Part shown: piece by piece, positions 8,225-15,732 of the stretch | Layout of the letters: every line of letters begins with the position of its first letter | Position numbering within the stretch: position 1 is the stretch's first letter | NCBI RefSeq assembly: GCF_003308995.1 | Contig: NZ_QFFJ01000001.1 | Location: 558,001-622,000 of the forward strand | DNA length: 64,000 nucleotides | Source of the DNA: Chitinophaga flava | GTDB taxonomy: Bacteria > Bacteroidota > Bacteroidia > Chitinophagales > Chitinophagaceae | Direction: 5' to 3' | The notes under the pieces: generated by a model | Database searches by the model: none | Seen by the model: only the letters and a program-made list of their open reading frames with translations | Told to the model about the DNA's origin: nothing | Translations under genes and position numbers: made by a program

Positions 8225-8493
8225 AAAACAAATTATTATAGGTTATAAATAAAAAACGTTGGAATTATATTGTATTGGAGTATTGACTATTGAGTATTGA
8301 CTATTATAAATTGAGGATGATCAAAATGGTTTTCGTTCGGATTATTTTTTCGGATTATTTTGATTATTGGTACTTGATAAATGTACGCAGATTCTACGAT
8401 ACAGCAGCTCACGGAAAACCGTGATTTTAAAAAAAGCGATTGCTAAAACATGAAATTTACCGGTTTTACGGGATGGCTGATTCCCCTTCTATA
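8225..8493. promoter_or_regulatory. Upstream region of lanthipeptide operon with tandem 14-mer
   Basis: This is AT-rich, gene-free DNA between the phosphopantetheinyl transferase and precursor 2. It holds a perfect tandem repeat, GAGTATTGACTATT, at 8278-8291 and 8292-8305, about 55 bases before the precursor 2 start. A promoter and regulator site for the precursor operon is expected here. The tandem repeat is a candidate binding site, though chance duplication is possible. Confidence 0.45.
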
Positions 8494-9129
8494 TTAGTCG
8501 AAAACAACGTCCCTGATACTGACGGAAGGAATCGATTCTGTAGCTATATGACCTGCATATGCATTATGCAACAGCAAGGGTGTTAGTGTCCACATAAATC
8601 CATGAAGTCTTACCAGACTTTCTGATAAAATGTGAACAGACGGCAAATCCACAATACCCACTCCATTGGCTTTGGCTACCGCTTCCTTAATAGTCCAGAA
8701 TTCATAAAACTGCCATACCGGATCTTCTGCAGACATCACCAGCTTCCACTCTTCCATTGTAAACTGATCTTTAAAATCCATGATATCAATGGAGCCTCTT
8801 TTCTCTATATCGACACCGATCCGTCCGTTGGCAGCCAAAGCACAAACCACCATATTTCCGGAATGAGAAATGTTAAAATCAGGGTACTCCGGCATATAAG
8901 GCCGGCCAGCCACTGTATACTGCAACAGCCGAAGATCCGCCGGATATCCCGACTCACTGCAAGCCTGTAGCAGTAAATGTTTTCCAAGCAGCGACGCATG
9001 CGCATCCTGCCAACGCTTATATCTTAACACCTGTTGTTGTTTGTCTTCCGGAAGCTGCTCCAGCAAACGGCTGAAACGACCAGCAGACAATGGTGTATCA
9101 AAAGAGGCATAATAAACCCGTACTTCCAT
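8494..9129 (-). CDS. 4'-phosphopantetheinyl transferase (Sfp type)
   Basis: The protein has 211 residues with the Sfp/AcpT motif order: GRPYMPEYPDFNISHSG (residues 75-91), GRIGVDIEK with Mg-binding Asp107 and Glu109, and FWTIKEAVAKANGVG with Glu149. It transfers phosphopantetheine from CoA to a carrier protein (ACP, PCP or ArCP). No polyketide or peptide synthetase lies in the window, so its carrier is elsewhere. Its place on the same strand upstream of the lanthipeptide precursors may be chance: lanthipeptides do not need this enzyme, and 269 bases separate them. Confidence 0.9.
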   Translation of the reverse strand: MEVRVYYASFDTPLSAGRFSRLLEQLPEDKQQQVLRYKRWQDAHASLLGKHLLLQACSESGYPADLRLLQYTVAGRPYMPEYPDFNISHSGNMVVCALAANGRIGVDIEKRGSIDIMDFKDQFTMEEWKLVMSAEDPVWQFYEFWTIKEAVAKANGVGIVDLPSVHILSESLVRLHGFMWTLTPLLLHNAYAGHIATESIPSVSIRDVVFD

Positions 9130-9153
9130 AAACTGAAGTTATACCCTTTTCAT

Positions 9154-9161
9154 TATATTTG
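9154..9161 (+). promoter_or_regulatory. Possible Bacteroidota -7 promoter element
   Basis: TATATTTG matches the Bacteroidota -7 consensus TAnnTTTG and lies about 90 bases upstream of the plus-strand gene starting at 9251, in the divergent gap with the transferase gene. I found no good TTG at the -33 position, so this is weak. Confidence 0.25.
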
Positions 9162-9250
9162 AATCATCAAACTTGTTGCATAAAATATTACCATCACTGC
9201 ATACCCGCTACCACAGCAGGTTATTGTTAATTATTTTATACCAGCAACAT

Positions 9251-9895
9251 ATGAAGACAACCATAGCCGTCATCGGCGGCACCGGAAAAGCAGGTCAATA
9301 CCTGGTCAAACAACTACTCCTTCAGGGATATCATCTCAGACTACTACTCAGAAACCCGAACAAATACCATCTCCGTCATCCGGCCATACAACTTATCAAG
9401 GGCGATGTACTGGACCCGATAGCACTATCGCAGTTGATACCAGGCTGCGACGCTGTCATCAGCACACTGGGAAGCAGACTCCCTCCGATTTTCAGCAGCG
9501 CCACCCAGGGTATTATCAATACCATGCAAACGTATGGCCTTCAACGTTATATTGTGATTACCGGTTTAAGTATAGATGTTCCGGGAGATGATAAAAGCGA
9601 ATGGTACCGTCAGGCTTCTACGTATATGCGTAACAGCTACCCCGATATCATCGCAGACAAACAACGGGAATATGAACAACTAACACAAAGCACACTCGAC
9701 TGGACGCTGGCGAGGATACCACTGCTGGAGCAGACAACCGGCACGGGCGCCTATCTGGCTAATCTGCATGATTGCCCGGCGCCGCGGATCAGTGCATCCG
9801 ATCTGGCGGTTTTTCTGGTTAGTCAGCTGGGAGATAATACGTATGTGGGGAAAGCTCCTTTTGTGGCTTCTGTGGATGCCTCGGAGAAAGCATAA
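9251..9895 (+). CDS. NAD(P)-binding Rossmann protein (NmrA/SDR-like)
   Basis: The protein has 214 residues from ATG at 9251. An upstream in-frame start at 9173 would add 26 residues before the conserved fold and is unlikely. The N-terminus TTIAVIGGTGKAGQYLV is the dinucleotide-binding glycine motif (GGTGxxG), followed by LRLLLRNPNK, which may set cofactor choice through the Arg. VISTLGS and IVITGLS fit the atypical SDR/NmrA family (NAD(P)H-binding, flavin-reductase-like). The substrate cannot be told. It stands alone and ends in a strong terminator. Confidence 0.8.
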   Translation: MKTTIAVIGGTGKAGQYLVKQLLLQGYHLRLLLRNPNKYHLRHPAIQLIKGDVLDPIALSQLIPGCDAVISTLGSRLPPIFSSATQGIINTMQTYGLQRYIVITGLSIDVPGDDKSEWYRQASTYMRNSYPDIIADKQREYEQLTQSTLDWTLARIPLLEQTTGTGAYLANLHDCPAPRISASDLAVFLVSQLGDNTYVGKAPFVASVDASEKA

Positions 9896-9900
9896 ACACT

Positions 9901-9942
9901 AAAAAGGGGATGTCTCATTTATTTTAGAGACATCCCCTTTTT
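9901..9942 (+). terminator. Rho-independent terminator
   Basis: A 16-bp perfect stem (AAAAAGGGGATGTCTC and its complement) with a 10-base AT loop and a T-run starts just after the stop at 9895. The A-run on the other side would let it act in both directions. Confidence 0.9.
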
Positions 9943-9943
9943 A

Positions 9944-10423
9944 TTTTCAGTATGTATGAGCTTATTTCGAGATCATTACCGAGTAGTATAATTTTTCTTA
10001 TAACCACTATGAGATTGATCTTTTGAAGCTCCCCCTGGTTAGTCAGTTTTTCTTGCCAGCAGTAAAGCTAGCTCCCCAAAAAATCACGTTTAGCTACACC
10101 TTATATCTCCGGCTGTTGTAAACTCCATATACGCATACATCAATACTTTCAAAAACGTTCCGGGGAGACCAAAAACGCCTCCCGTTTATAGCGAACCAGT
10201 ATCAAACTAATATCTCAACTATCTATTATCCGGTCTACTACAAGAACCGAATAGTCCCGGATACCATCTTATTTAATTTAGGCGGGAACAACATTGCCTG
10301 ATGGTATGTGCCTTAAATAATATTTTAAATTTTCACCTCATAACTTACACCAATTACCCAACTAAACAATCATTAAAAATCTTTTTTCACCTAATTATCT
10401 GGACATCTATCTTCCTTTAAAGG
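9944..10423. other. Gene-free AT-rich stretch
   Basis: About 480 bases between two terminators. I see no coding frame with a family signature, no tRNA-like fold and no clear repeat. It may be decayed sequence at the edge of the RHS region. Confidence 0.5.
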
Positions 10424-10456
10424 AAAAAAAGTGCCTCAAAATTACTTTTGAGGCAC
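10424..10456 (-). terminator. Terminator of the orphan RHS/lipoprotein unit
   Basis: On the minus strand, an 11-bp stem (GTGCCTCAAAA and its complement, 10431-10456) is followed by a run of seven T. It lies just after the lipoprotein stop at 10465. Confidence 0.85.
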
Positions 10457-10464
10457 CTAGATAT

Positions 10465-10905
10465 TTACTCTGGTCCAATTTTAGTAAGTCCCTTTTTTTT
10501 ATATTCATGATTTACAAATAAATCTATCGCTTCTGGATTGCTTAGCTTTATCTGAATTACTTTGTAAGGCGTTCGGAAATATTGAGGCACAGGGGCAATT
10601 GTTGGTGTATAAATGAACAATGTATCATGCTGCAGCTTGTAATATATATCAGAAAGCCCCTCATAGACATACTCACGTGACCTCTGGGGTATGAAATTCG
10701 CACTATCACTATTTGAAATGACACTTACCTGTTTGTCCCCTGTTAGCCCCCATGTCATTTGTTTCATGAAAATTGGCGGATATCCTGGTTTTGAAGGTAG
10801 ATTTGTTACTGTAGTTAGAATGTTATCATCATTGCAGCTAAAACAAAATACTGTTACAATCATACATACTGTAACAAAGCATAAACTTCTTTTTATTTTC
10901 CACAT
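10465..10905 (-). CDS. Small lipoprotein, candidate immunity to the orphan RHS tip
   Basis: The protein has 146 residues from ATG at 10905 (MWKIKRSLCF); a start at 10935 would put ten residues before the signal and is less likely. The signal ends in a lipobox-like VFCFSC followed by NDDN, so the mature protein would be a membrane-anchored lipoprotein. I recognise no family. It starts 36 bases after the orphan RHS toxin end stops and shares its terminator. In polymorphic toxin loci the gene right after the toxin end is usually its immunity gene. A lipoprotein would fit a toxin acting in the periplasm. The function is inferred from position only. Confidence 0.6.
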   Translation of the reverse strand: MWKIKRSLCFVTVCMIVTVFCFSCNDDNILTTVTNLPSKPGYPPIFMKQMTWGLTGDKQVSVISNSDSANFIPQRSREYVYEGLSDIYYKLQHDTLFIYTPTIAPVPQYFRTPYKVIQIKLSNPEAIDLFVNHEYKKKGLTKIGPE

Positions 10906-10941
10906 AGGTCCATTTTTAAGAATTACCAAAACCAACGCAAC

Positions 10942-11949
10942 TTAACGCACCTTTAATATTTCATCAGGGTTTTGTCTATATACATTTACTCCACCCCACC
11001 ATCCTTGTTTAATTCTTCTTCCAGAATATTCATCTTCTCCATACCAGGGAGCAGGGCCAAATTCTGTTCCGAAAATTAAAATTTTTGATGCATTCCTCAT
11101 ATTATATTGCTTCACATTCAATGCACCAGCCAATTTCATATAGGTTTCATAACTTATATGTGCTCCATACAAAGTTCCTGTTCTTCCGTTAAAACCAGCT
11201 AAAAAATTACCAGCAGATCGAGCTGTTGCATAATAGCCCAGCAGTTTTCTACCTGTCATCGGACCATATGGCGCTACATGCTCTTTTACTTTAATATCAT
11301 AATCTTTACGAGGCTTTGACATCTGAGCGATTGTATATAAATCATATTGTAGTGCGTCTTGATGATAGGAAACGATTATAGGAGCCCAAGACTCATCGAA
11401 CAAAATCTTACCTTTTATTTCGTTGGTATTCGGTTCAACAAATTCATCCCAATATTCTGTTTCTCCCATTTTCTTTCCTCCACCTGAAGTGCTATTCGTC
11501 CTTTCCCTTTTGGCATCTATGTCGCTTCCGGTTCGTACATCATCGTGTTTATAAACTCCTAAATCTCCATCATTATACACAGCAAGTACTTTTCCAGTTG
11601 AATCTGTATGGGTAGATGTACCTTTCCTTCCATCAAGGTCAACCATGTTTAAAGGGTTGTTCAAAACATAGTTAAATGGTGAAAATGAATAATACTCATG
11701 AGCAAGTGGATCTGGCACATGCCATCTTCCCAATTGTACGTCATACATCCTCGCCCCATAATCATACCACTCCAACCCGCTTCCATCCCCAAACTCTTTA
11801 TTCTGTAACTCTTTTCCATTATACTTCAATCTATTCTCCGGATATTTTGTACCCTTCAGCGCATTTGAAGATATCCCACTCATGGTGAGCCCAAACGGAT
11901 AATAATGTGTCTCCTCCAGCAACGGACCAGATGCACTTTTCCTGATCAC
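10942..11949 (-). CDS. Orphan RHS C-terminal tip with variable toxin domain
   Basis: The open frame starts at a GTG (11949) with a stop about 11 codons further up, so no full RHS protein is made here. Residues 13-107 are an RHS-associated core (ETHYYPFGLTMSG, KYNGKELQN, YDYGARMYD, GRWHVPDPLA, NPLNMVDLDG), nearly the same as residues about 1157-1252 of the intact RHS protein at 18502. Residues 108-335 are a different end with SAGNFLAGFNG and FGPAPWYGEDEYSGRR. This weakly recalls the type 44 polymorphic toxin group, from memory, low confidence. It is a displaced rhs-CT cassette followed by a lipoprotein. It has no signal peptide or evident promoter of its own, so it may be silent until recombined. 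Confidence 0.8.
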   Translation of the reverse strand: MIRKSASGPLLEETHYYPFGLTMSGISSNALKGTKYPENRLKYNGKELQNKEFGDGSGLEWYDYGARMYDVQLGRWHVPDPLAHEYYSFSPFNYVLNNPLNMVDLDGRKGTSTHTDSTGKVLAVYNDGDLGVYKHDDVRTGSDIDAKRERTNSTSGGGKKMGETEYWDEFVEPNTNEIKGKILFDESWAPIIVSYHQDALQYDLYTIAQMSKPRKDYDIKVKEHVAPYGPMTGRKLLGYYATARSAGNFLAGFNGRTGTLYGAHISYETYMKLAGALNVKQYNMRNASKILIFGTEFGPAPWYGEDEYSGRRIKQGWWGGVNVYRQNPDEILKVR

Positions 11950-11989
11950 TTCCCCGTTGGCGACACATTTTTTTCAAAGATCTGCCCCT

Positions 11990-12035
11990 AAAATAAATAA
12001 AATCCGGACAGTGATGCCCGGATTTTATTTATTTT
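11990..12035 (-). terminator. Terminator hairpin after the 135-aa mobile-element gene
   Basis: A perfect 18-bp stem (AAAATAAATAAAATCCGG and its complement) with a 10-base loop lies 27 bases past the minus-strand stop at 12062. It also marks the junction between mobile-element DNA and the orphan RHS remnant. The stem is AT-rich at its base, so T-runs are present on both strands. Confidence 0.8.
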
Positions 12036-12061
12036 GCCACTGCTTTATTTAGAGCCACTAT

Positions 12062-12469
12062 TTAAAGCATCTCAAGAGCCTGGGTCATTGTACCCGGGCT
12101 TCGTTTTTTAAGCCAGGTATTGAACCAGCACGACAGGAACTTGTCGCGGTAAGCAGCATACTTCTTTTCAGCCTCCTGGCTGCCGTTGCACCAACGGTTA
12201 CGCAACTGCTCCAGTTCATAGAACATCTGGTGCAGTTCTTCGTTTTCAAAAAGATGCAGTCCATAACCGCAGTTCATAAAATAATCAATCGCCATCCATC
12301 GCTCGTTGCTTCCGTTGCCGCCATACAGATCATGGCCCAGATCATTGATAAAAACCTGCAAGACCCTTGACAGATCAACGTCCAGCAGTTCGCATAATAA
12401 ACGTACCTGTTCCGGTACTTGCAGGGCGTAGCTTTCCTCGCCACGCTGTAGCTGTGTTTTGTTTTCCAT
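12062..12469 (-). CDS. Hypothetical protein of the mobile element
   Basis: The protein has 135 residues with no signal peptide and is rich in aromatic residues and charge (NERWMAIDYFMNCGYGLHLFE, then ELEQLRNRWC). I recognise no characterised family. It lies at the left end of the recombinase-bearing element and is followed by its own terminator. Predicted helical content and small size would suit a DNA-associated or regulatory accessory protein, but nothing in the sequence proves this. Confidence 0.6.
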   Translation of the reverse strand: MENKTQLQRGEESYALQVPEQVRLLCELLDVDLSRVLQVFINDLGHDLYGGNGSNERWMAIDYFMNCGYGLHLFENEELHQMFYELEQLRNRWCNGSQEAEKKYAAYRDKFLSCWFNTWLKKRSPGTMTQALEML

Positions 12470-13217
12470 AAACTATATTTTAAAAATGAAGAATAAAAAA
12501 CAATCTCCTACAAGGGATAAAACGAACGTCCGGGAGAATAGATGATGTGTTACTGCCGCTGATCTTATATTCTCAGGTTGATCAGAGAACTATCGTCCAG
12601 CCTATGTTCTGTCGTCCCCCACATCATCTGTTCTCACGGACGCAGCAAGATAGCACAACAGTTGATCAAGGTACTGGCGCTGGTGTTCGCGCAGCTTATT
12701 CTCCGGTCTCTGGACGGCGGTATAACGCTGATGGCTATATCCTGTAGCCCCAACAGACGGTCTGCCGCCCCGCACCGCCATTCCCCCCTGGCCGCTGGGG
12801 CGGTAGCCAGAGCGCAGGCCCTGGAGCGCAGCGGAAGGGCCCAGCGAGGGCGAGCCCCAGCAGGCCGCGCCTTCGTCCTTTATCTCGCCGGGAGCGCCAG
12901 CGGACGGCAAAATCAAAAATGGAAGGCCAGGGGGGACGGCGGGGGGCGGACAAAATGGACAGCGAAGGGATGGCGGGCATAAAGGCAACCTCGATTTAAA
13001 CACCTCCTTAGCCAGACCGGGAGCTGGCCGAACGGAGGGCGAGGGAGCGCAAAAAGCGTGACAGGACGGAGCGCAGCCCCTGGAGCGCAGCGGAAGGGGC
13101 AAGCGTAGGACTGGCGCGCCTTTTTGCCGACTAAGCCCGCAGTGAGACCTTTTTACCTACCAGGGCTTTATATTCATGCGTATAATTATATTATCCCGCC
13201 AGAACCTCCACTGCCGC
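12470..13217. other. Long non-coding stretch with very GC-rich block
   Basis: Between 12.75 and 13.14 kb the DNA is far richer in G and C than all of its neighbours. It holds a 21-base identical repeat (core GGAGCGCAGCGGAAGGG) at 12819-12839 and 13078-13098, each followed by GC-rich inverted short motifs. Frames of up to 166 codons exist here on both strands, but they are Pro/Arg/Ala/Gly-rich, overlap one another and show no family signature, so I treat them as by-products of base composition. It could hold a structured RNA, an origin or a transfer site of the element. Confidence 0.6.
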
Positions 13218-13763
13218 CTATTCTACAGCCTCATCATGCCGTGTAAACCCTATCCTTACCCGTGGTTCCTGTGGAGAGCTTAACAACTGTTTCAGATATT
13301 CAAAAACAAGCTCTATCTGCTCATCATGACCGGATACACGCTTTTCCATCTGTTCAAGTTTTAATAATATATCCTTATGCGTTAGTATCATTTCCCGCAT
13401 CCGGGTAAAGATGCGAACGATTTGGATATTTACGGCGATGGCTCTGTCGCTGTTCAACACACTGGCCAGCATTACAGCGCCATGCTCGGTAAAGACATAC
13501 GGCAGGTTTGCGGAGAACTTCAGGCTTTTAAGGTGGTCGCATTTTGCGACCACCTCCTCCTTTTCCTCTGTGGTCAACTGGAACATAAAGTCCTCCGGGA
13601 AGCGTTTAAGATTACGTTTTACCTGCTCATTCAGCCGCTTTGTAGGAACACTATACAGCTCCGCAAGATCTTTATCAACCATCACCCTTTTGCCTCTGAT
13701 AAGCAGTATTTTGCTCATAATAGATTCGTCCGGTAACATTACCTCCTTGTCTGTTTTACTCAT
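13218..13763 (-). CDS. ORF6N-domain protein
   Basis: The protein has 181 residues. The N-terminal 100 residues match the ORF6N (KilA-N-related) DNA-binding domain: ILLIRGKRVMVDKDLAELYSVPTKRLNEQVKRN, then FPEDFMFQLT and LPYVFTEHGAVMLASVLNS. The C-terminal part (about 120-170) looks like a coiled coil or helical region (LEQMEKRVSGHDEQIELVFEYL). Such proteins are common on phages and mobile elements; their exact role is often unknown. It lies beside the recombinases on the same strand, 33 bases after the second one ends. Confidence 0.85.
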   Translation of the reverse strand: MSKTDKEVMLPDESIMSKILLIRGKRVMVDKDLAELYSVPTKRLNEQVKRNLKRFPEDFMFQLTTEEKEEVVAKCDHLKSLKFSANLPYVFTEHGAVMLASVLNSDRAIAVNIQIVRIFTRMREMILTHKDILLKLEQMEKRVSGHDEQIELVFEYLKQLLSSPQEPRVRIGFTRHDEAVE

Positions 13764-13796
13764 TACTAGTAACTTTTATGTTTAAAATAGATTTAT

Positions 13797-14723
13797 TTAC
13801 AACGGATGGAACCTGTTTACAGCTTCCTGTAACCCTTCCAGCACATTCTGTTTATATGCCTCCGTAGAACTTACATATTTATGCCCTGCCAGATGCTGCA
13901 CCTTTCTAAGATCATGCTGTTTCAGCCACTGTGTGATAACACTGGTCCTTATCTGATCAAGGTTCTTTATCCTACCGTTGATCTGCCGTAGCTGCTTTAA
14001 CAGCGTTTGAGTAACACCATAAAAATTATGACCGCCGTCCCACTGTACAAAAAGCTGATCCGTGATTACTCCTTCCGGTAAAAGCTGTTTTCTCACTTCA
14101 TGCAGGTAGTCCATTATCTCATACACCTGGAAGCTCTCTAAGGTCATATTCCTGGCCGCAGTTCTTCGTTTGGCATGTATCATGATCTTGCCTTCCCGCA
14201 ACTGTAGATCAGATATTTTTAGCGCCGCCACTTCCTCCACACGCAAGCCCTGATACACCAGCAGGCTTAATATAACCCGGTTGCGCCTTCTGGATAAAAT
14301 ATTCATTTCCTGCGGTGGAAGCATCTTTCCGGGTTCATGCCTGATATTTGTAGTGTAATGCTGATAAAGTTCTTCCAACTGTGGAATACTTAAAATATCA
14401 TAATAAGCACGGCGCTTAATACCCTGTACCTTAATACTACTGACAGGATTTTCTTTGATCATGCCTTCACTGATCAGCCACTCATAATATTTACGTACAT
14501 GCGTTAGATACCCGGATACAGTTCTCTGTGATGCGCCACCTCTACTGCTCCACTTCATAAAGTCCAGCATATCACTGTAGCTTATATTTTCCAGCTCCGG
14601 TATATTCTCCTTATCTGCCCACTGGCGTAGGTAATTAACTGCCCGGATAACCGTTTCAATGGTAGCAGTACTGTAACGCTTTATAACCAGGTATTCCCGG
14701 AACTTACTATAATCAGGTAGCAT
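13797..14723 (-). CDS. Tyrosine recombinase B (308 aa, atypical box II)
   Basis: An N-terminal SAM-like core-binding domain (residues 1-90) precedes a catalytic domain with Arg161 (YQGLRVEEV), Arg259, His281 (LAGHKYVSS) and the likely nucleophile Tyr290. The usual HxxR box reads DQIR, so the first conserved His is replaced by Asp256. It overlaps the end of recombinase A by 11 bases, implying coupled translation and perhaps action as a heteromeric pair. The target site is unknown. The missing His may lower activity or mark a subfamily that works with its partner. Confidence 0.85.
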   Translation of the reverse strand: MLPDYSKFREYLVIKRYSTATIETVIRAVNYLRQWADKENIPELENISYSDMLDFMKWSSRGGASQRTVSGYLTHVRKYYEWLISEGMIKENPVSSIKVQGIKRRAYYDILSIPQLEELYQHYTTNIRHEPGKMLPPQEMNILSRRRNRVILSLLVYQGLRVEEVAALKISDLQLREGKIMIHAKRRTAARNMTLESFQVYEIMDYLHEVRKQLLPEGVITDQLFVQWDGGHNFYGVTQTLLKQLRQINGRIKNLDQIRTSVITQWLKQHDLRKVQHLAGHKYVSSTEAYKQNVLEGLQEAVNRFHPL

Positions 14724-15681
14724 GTATATGGGGATTTTGCTGTTCTAAGAAGTGGGTGTATATCTGTGTGCTTTCAAGGCTGGTATGACCTAAAAAGTCT
14801 TTGATACGTTCCAGTGTCATACCATTTTGCAGCAAGTGCGTAGCAATGCTGTGCCGCAGCGTATGCAGGTGTACATCTTTTAACTGTAACTCCAGGTTAC
14901 CAGATAAAGCGATCAGTAATTTCAGCCGCACCAACAATGCCTGGCCACCTAGCCGCCTGCCGCTATAAGTAACAAAAAGCGCATCCTGTTTCCCTGTAAT
15001 AAAGTAAGGACGGGCATCATACAGGTATTGTTCCAGGTATTTAATACCCTGCTTTGTAACCGGAACAAAACGTTCACGGTAGCCTTTTCCCTTACGAACA
15101 TGCAGCAGGGAGCTATGGAAGTGGATATCACCGGTATCAAGATGATAACCCTCGTTCCTTCTTAACCCGCAGCCATAGAACACTGCCAGCATTGCCCGGT
15201 CACGCTTCTGCATCGTTTCATAAAACTGGGCGCCTTTATCATGTTTACGGGATTCATAGGGCTGGTAAGTAGTTTCAAAAAGCAGCCTGATTTCTTCCTG
15301 TGTTAATACATCGGTGATAACACCTTCACTACTTTCAGTACGTATATCGAGCCTGGGAAGCAGCAGCCTGCCGCTCTGACGTAGATAGTCGCTGAACTTC
15401 TGTAATGCCTGTAAATGTTTGTTCAGATAGCTATTACTCAACCCTCCACCACGGCGCTGATTAGATCGGCCTTTCAGTTTATAATAATGATCTTTGAACA
15501 GGTGTATATCCAGCTGATGTAAACCTGCATAGCCTTTACTCTCCGCATAGTAAAGCAGCTCCTGTATATGATTAGGTAACTGATAAACGGTTTGTTCATT
15601 ATAGCCCAGCGTTCCTAACCACTGCCCGTAACTTTGGACAATATAACGGTAGGCTTCACTTTTTAAGTCAAGCTGTTTCAT
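14713..15681 (-). CDS. Tyrosine recombinase A (XerC/D-like)
   Basis: This 322-residue integrase has all catalytic residues: Arg174 (YGCGLRRNEG), Lys near 199, His273 and Arg276 (HLHTLRHSIATHLL), His299 (FLGHTSLEST) and Tyr308. The N-terminal half is a core-binding helical domain. It precedes recombinase B, overlapping by 11 bases, and follows the P-loop ATPase gene by 51 bases, so the three probably form one transcript. Expected role: cutting and joining the ends of the mobile element. No attachment sites could be fixed by eye. Confidence 0.9.
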   Translation of the reverse strand: MKQLDLKSEAYRYIVQSYGQWLGTLGYNEQTVYQLPNHIQELLYYAESKGYAGLHQLDIHLFKDHYYKLKGRSNQRRGGGLSNSYLNKHLQALQKFSDYLRQSGRLLLPRLDIRTESSEGVITDVLTQEEIRLLFETTYQPYESRKHDKGAQFYETMQKRDRAMLAVFYGCGLRRNEGYHLDTGDIHFHSSLLHVRKGKGYRERFVPVTKQGIKYLEQYLYDARPYFITGKQDALFVTYSGRRLGGQALLVRLKLLIALSGNLELQLKDVHLHTLRHSIATHLLQNGMTLERIKDFLGHTSLESTQIYTHFLEQQNPHIHAT

Positions 15682-15732
15682 GATACAATAAGTTTTTGTG
15701 TGCGGTATGTATACTCCGTATAACGTGAGCCG

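Noticed and set aside
8494..9129. Phosphopantetheinyl transferase as part of the lanthipeptide pathway
   Set aside because: Lanthipeptide making does not need carrier-protein activation, and a gap of 269 bases separates the genes; kept as an independent gene.
12578..13102. Overlapping frames of 81-166 codons on both strands in the GC-rich block
   Set aside because: They overlap each other, are biased to Pro/Arg/Gly/Ala as expected from GC-rich DNA, and show no domain or start signal.
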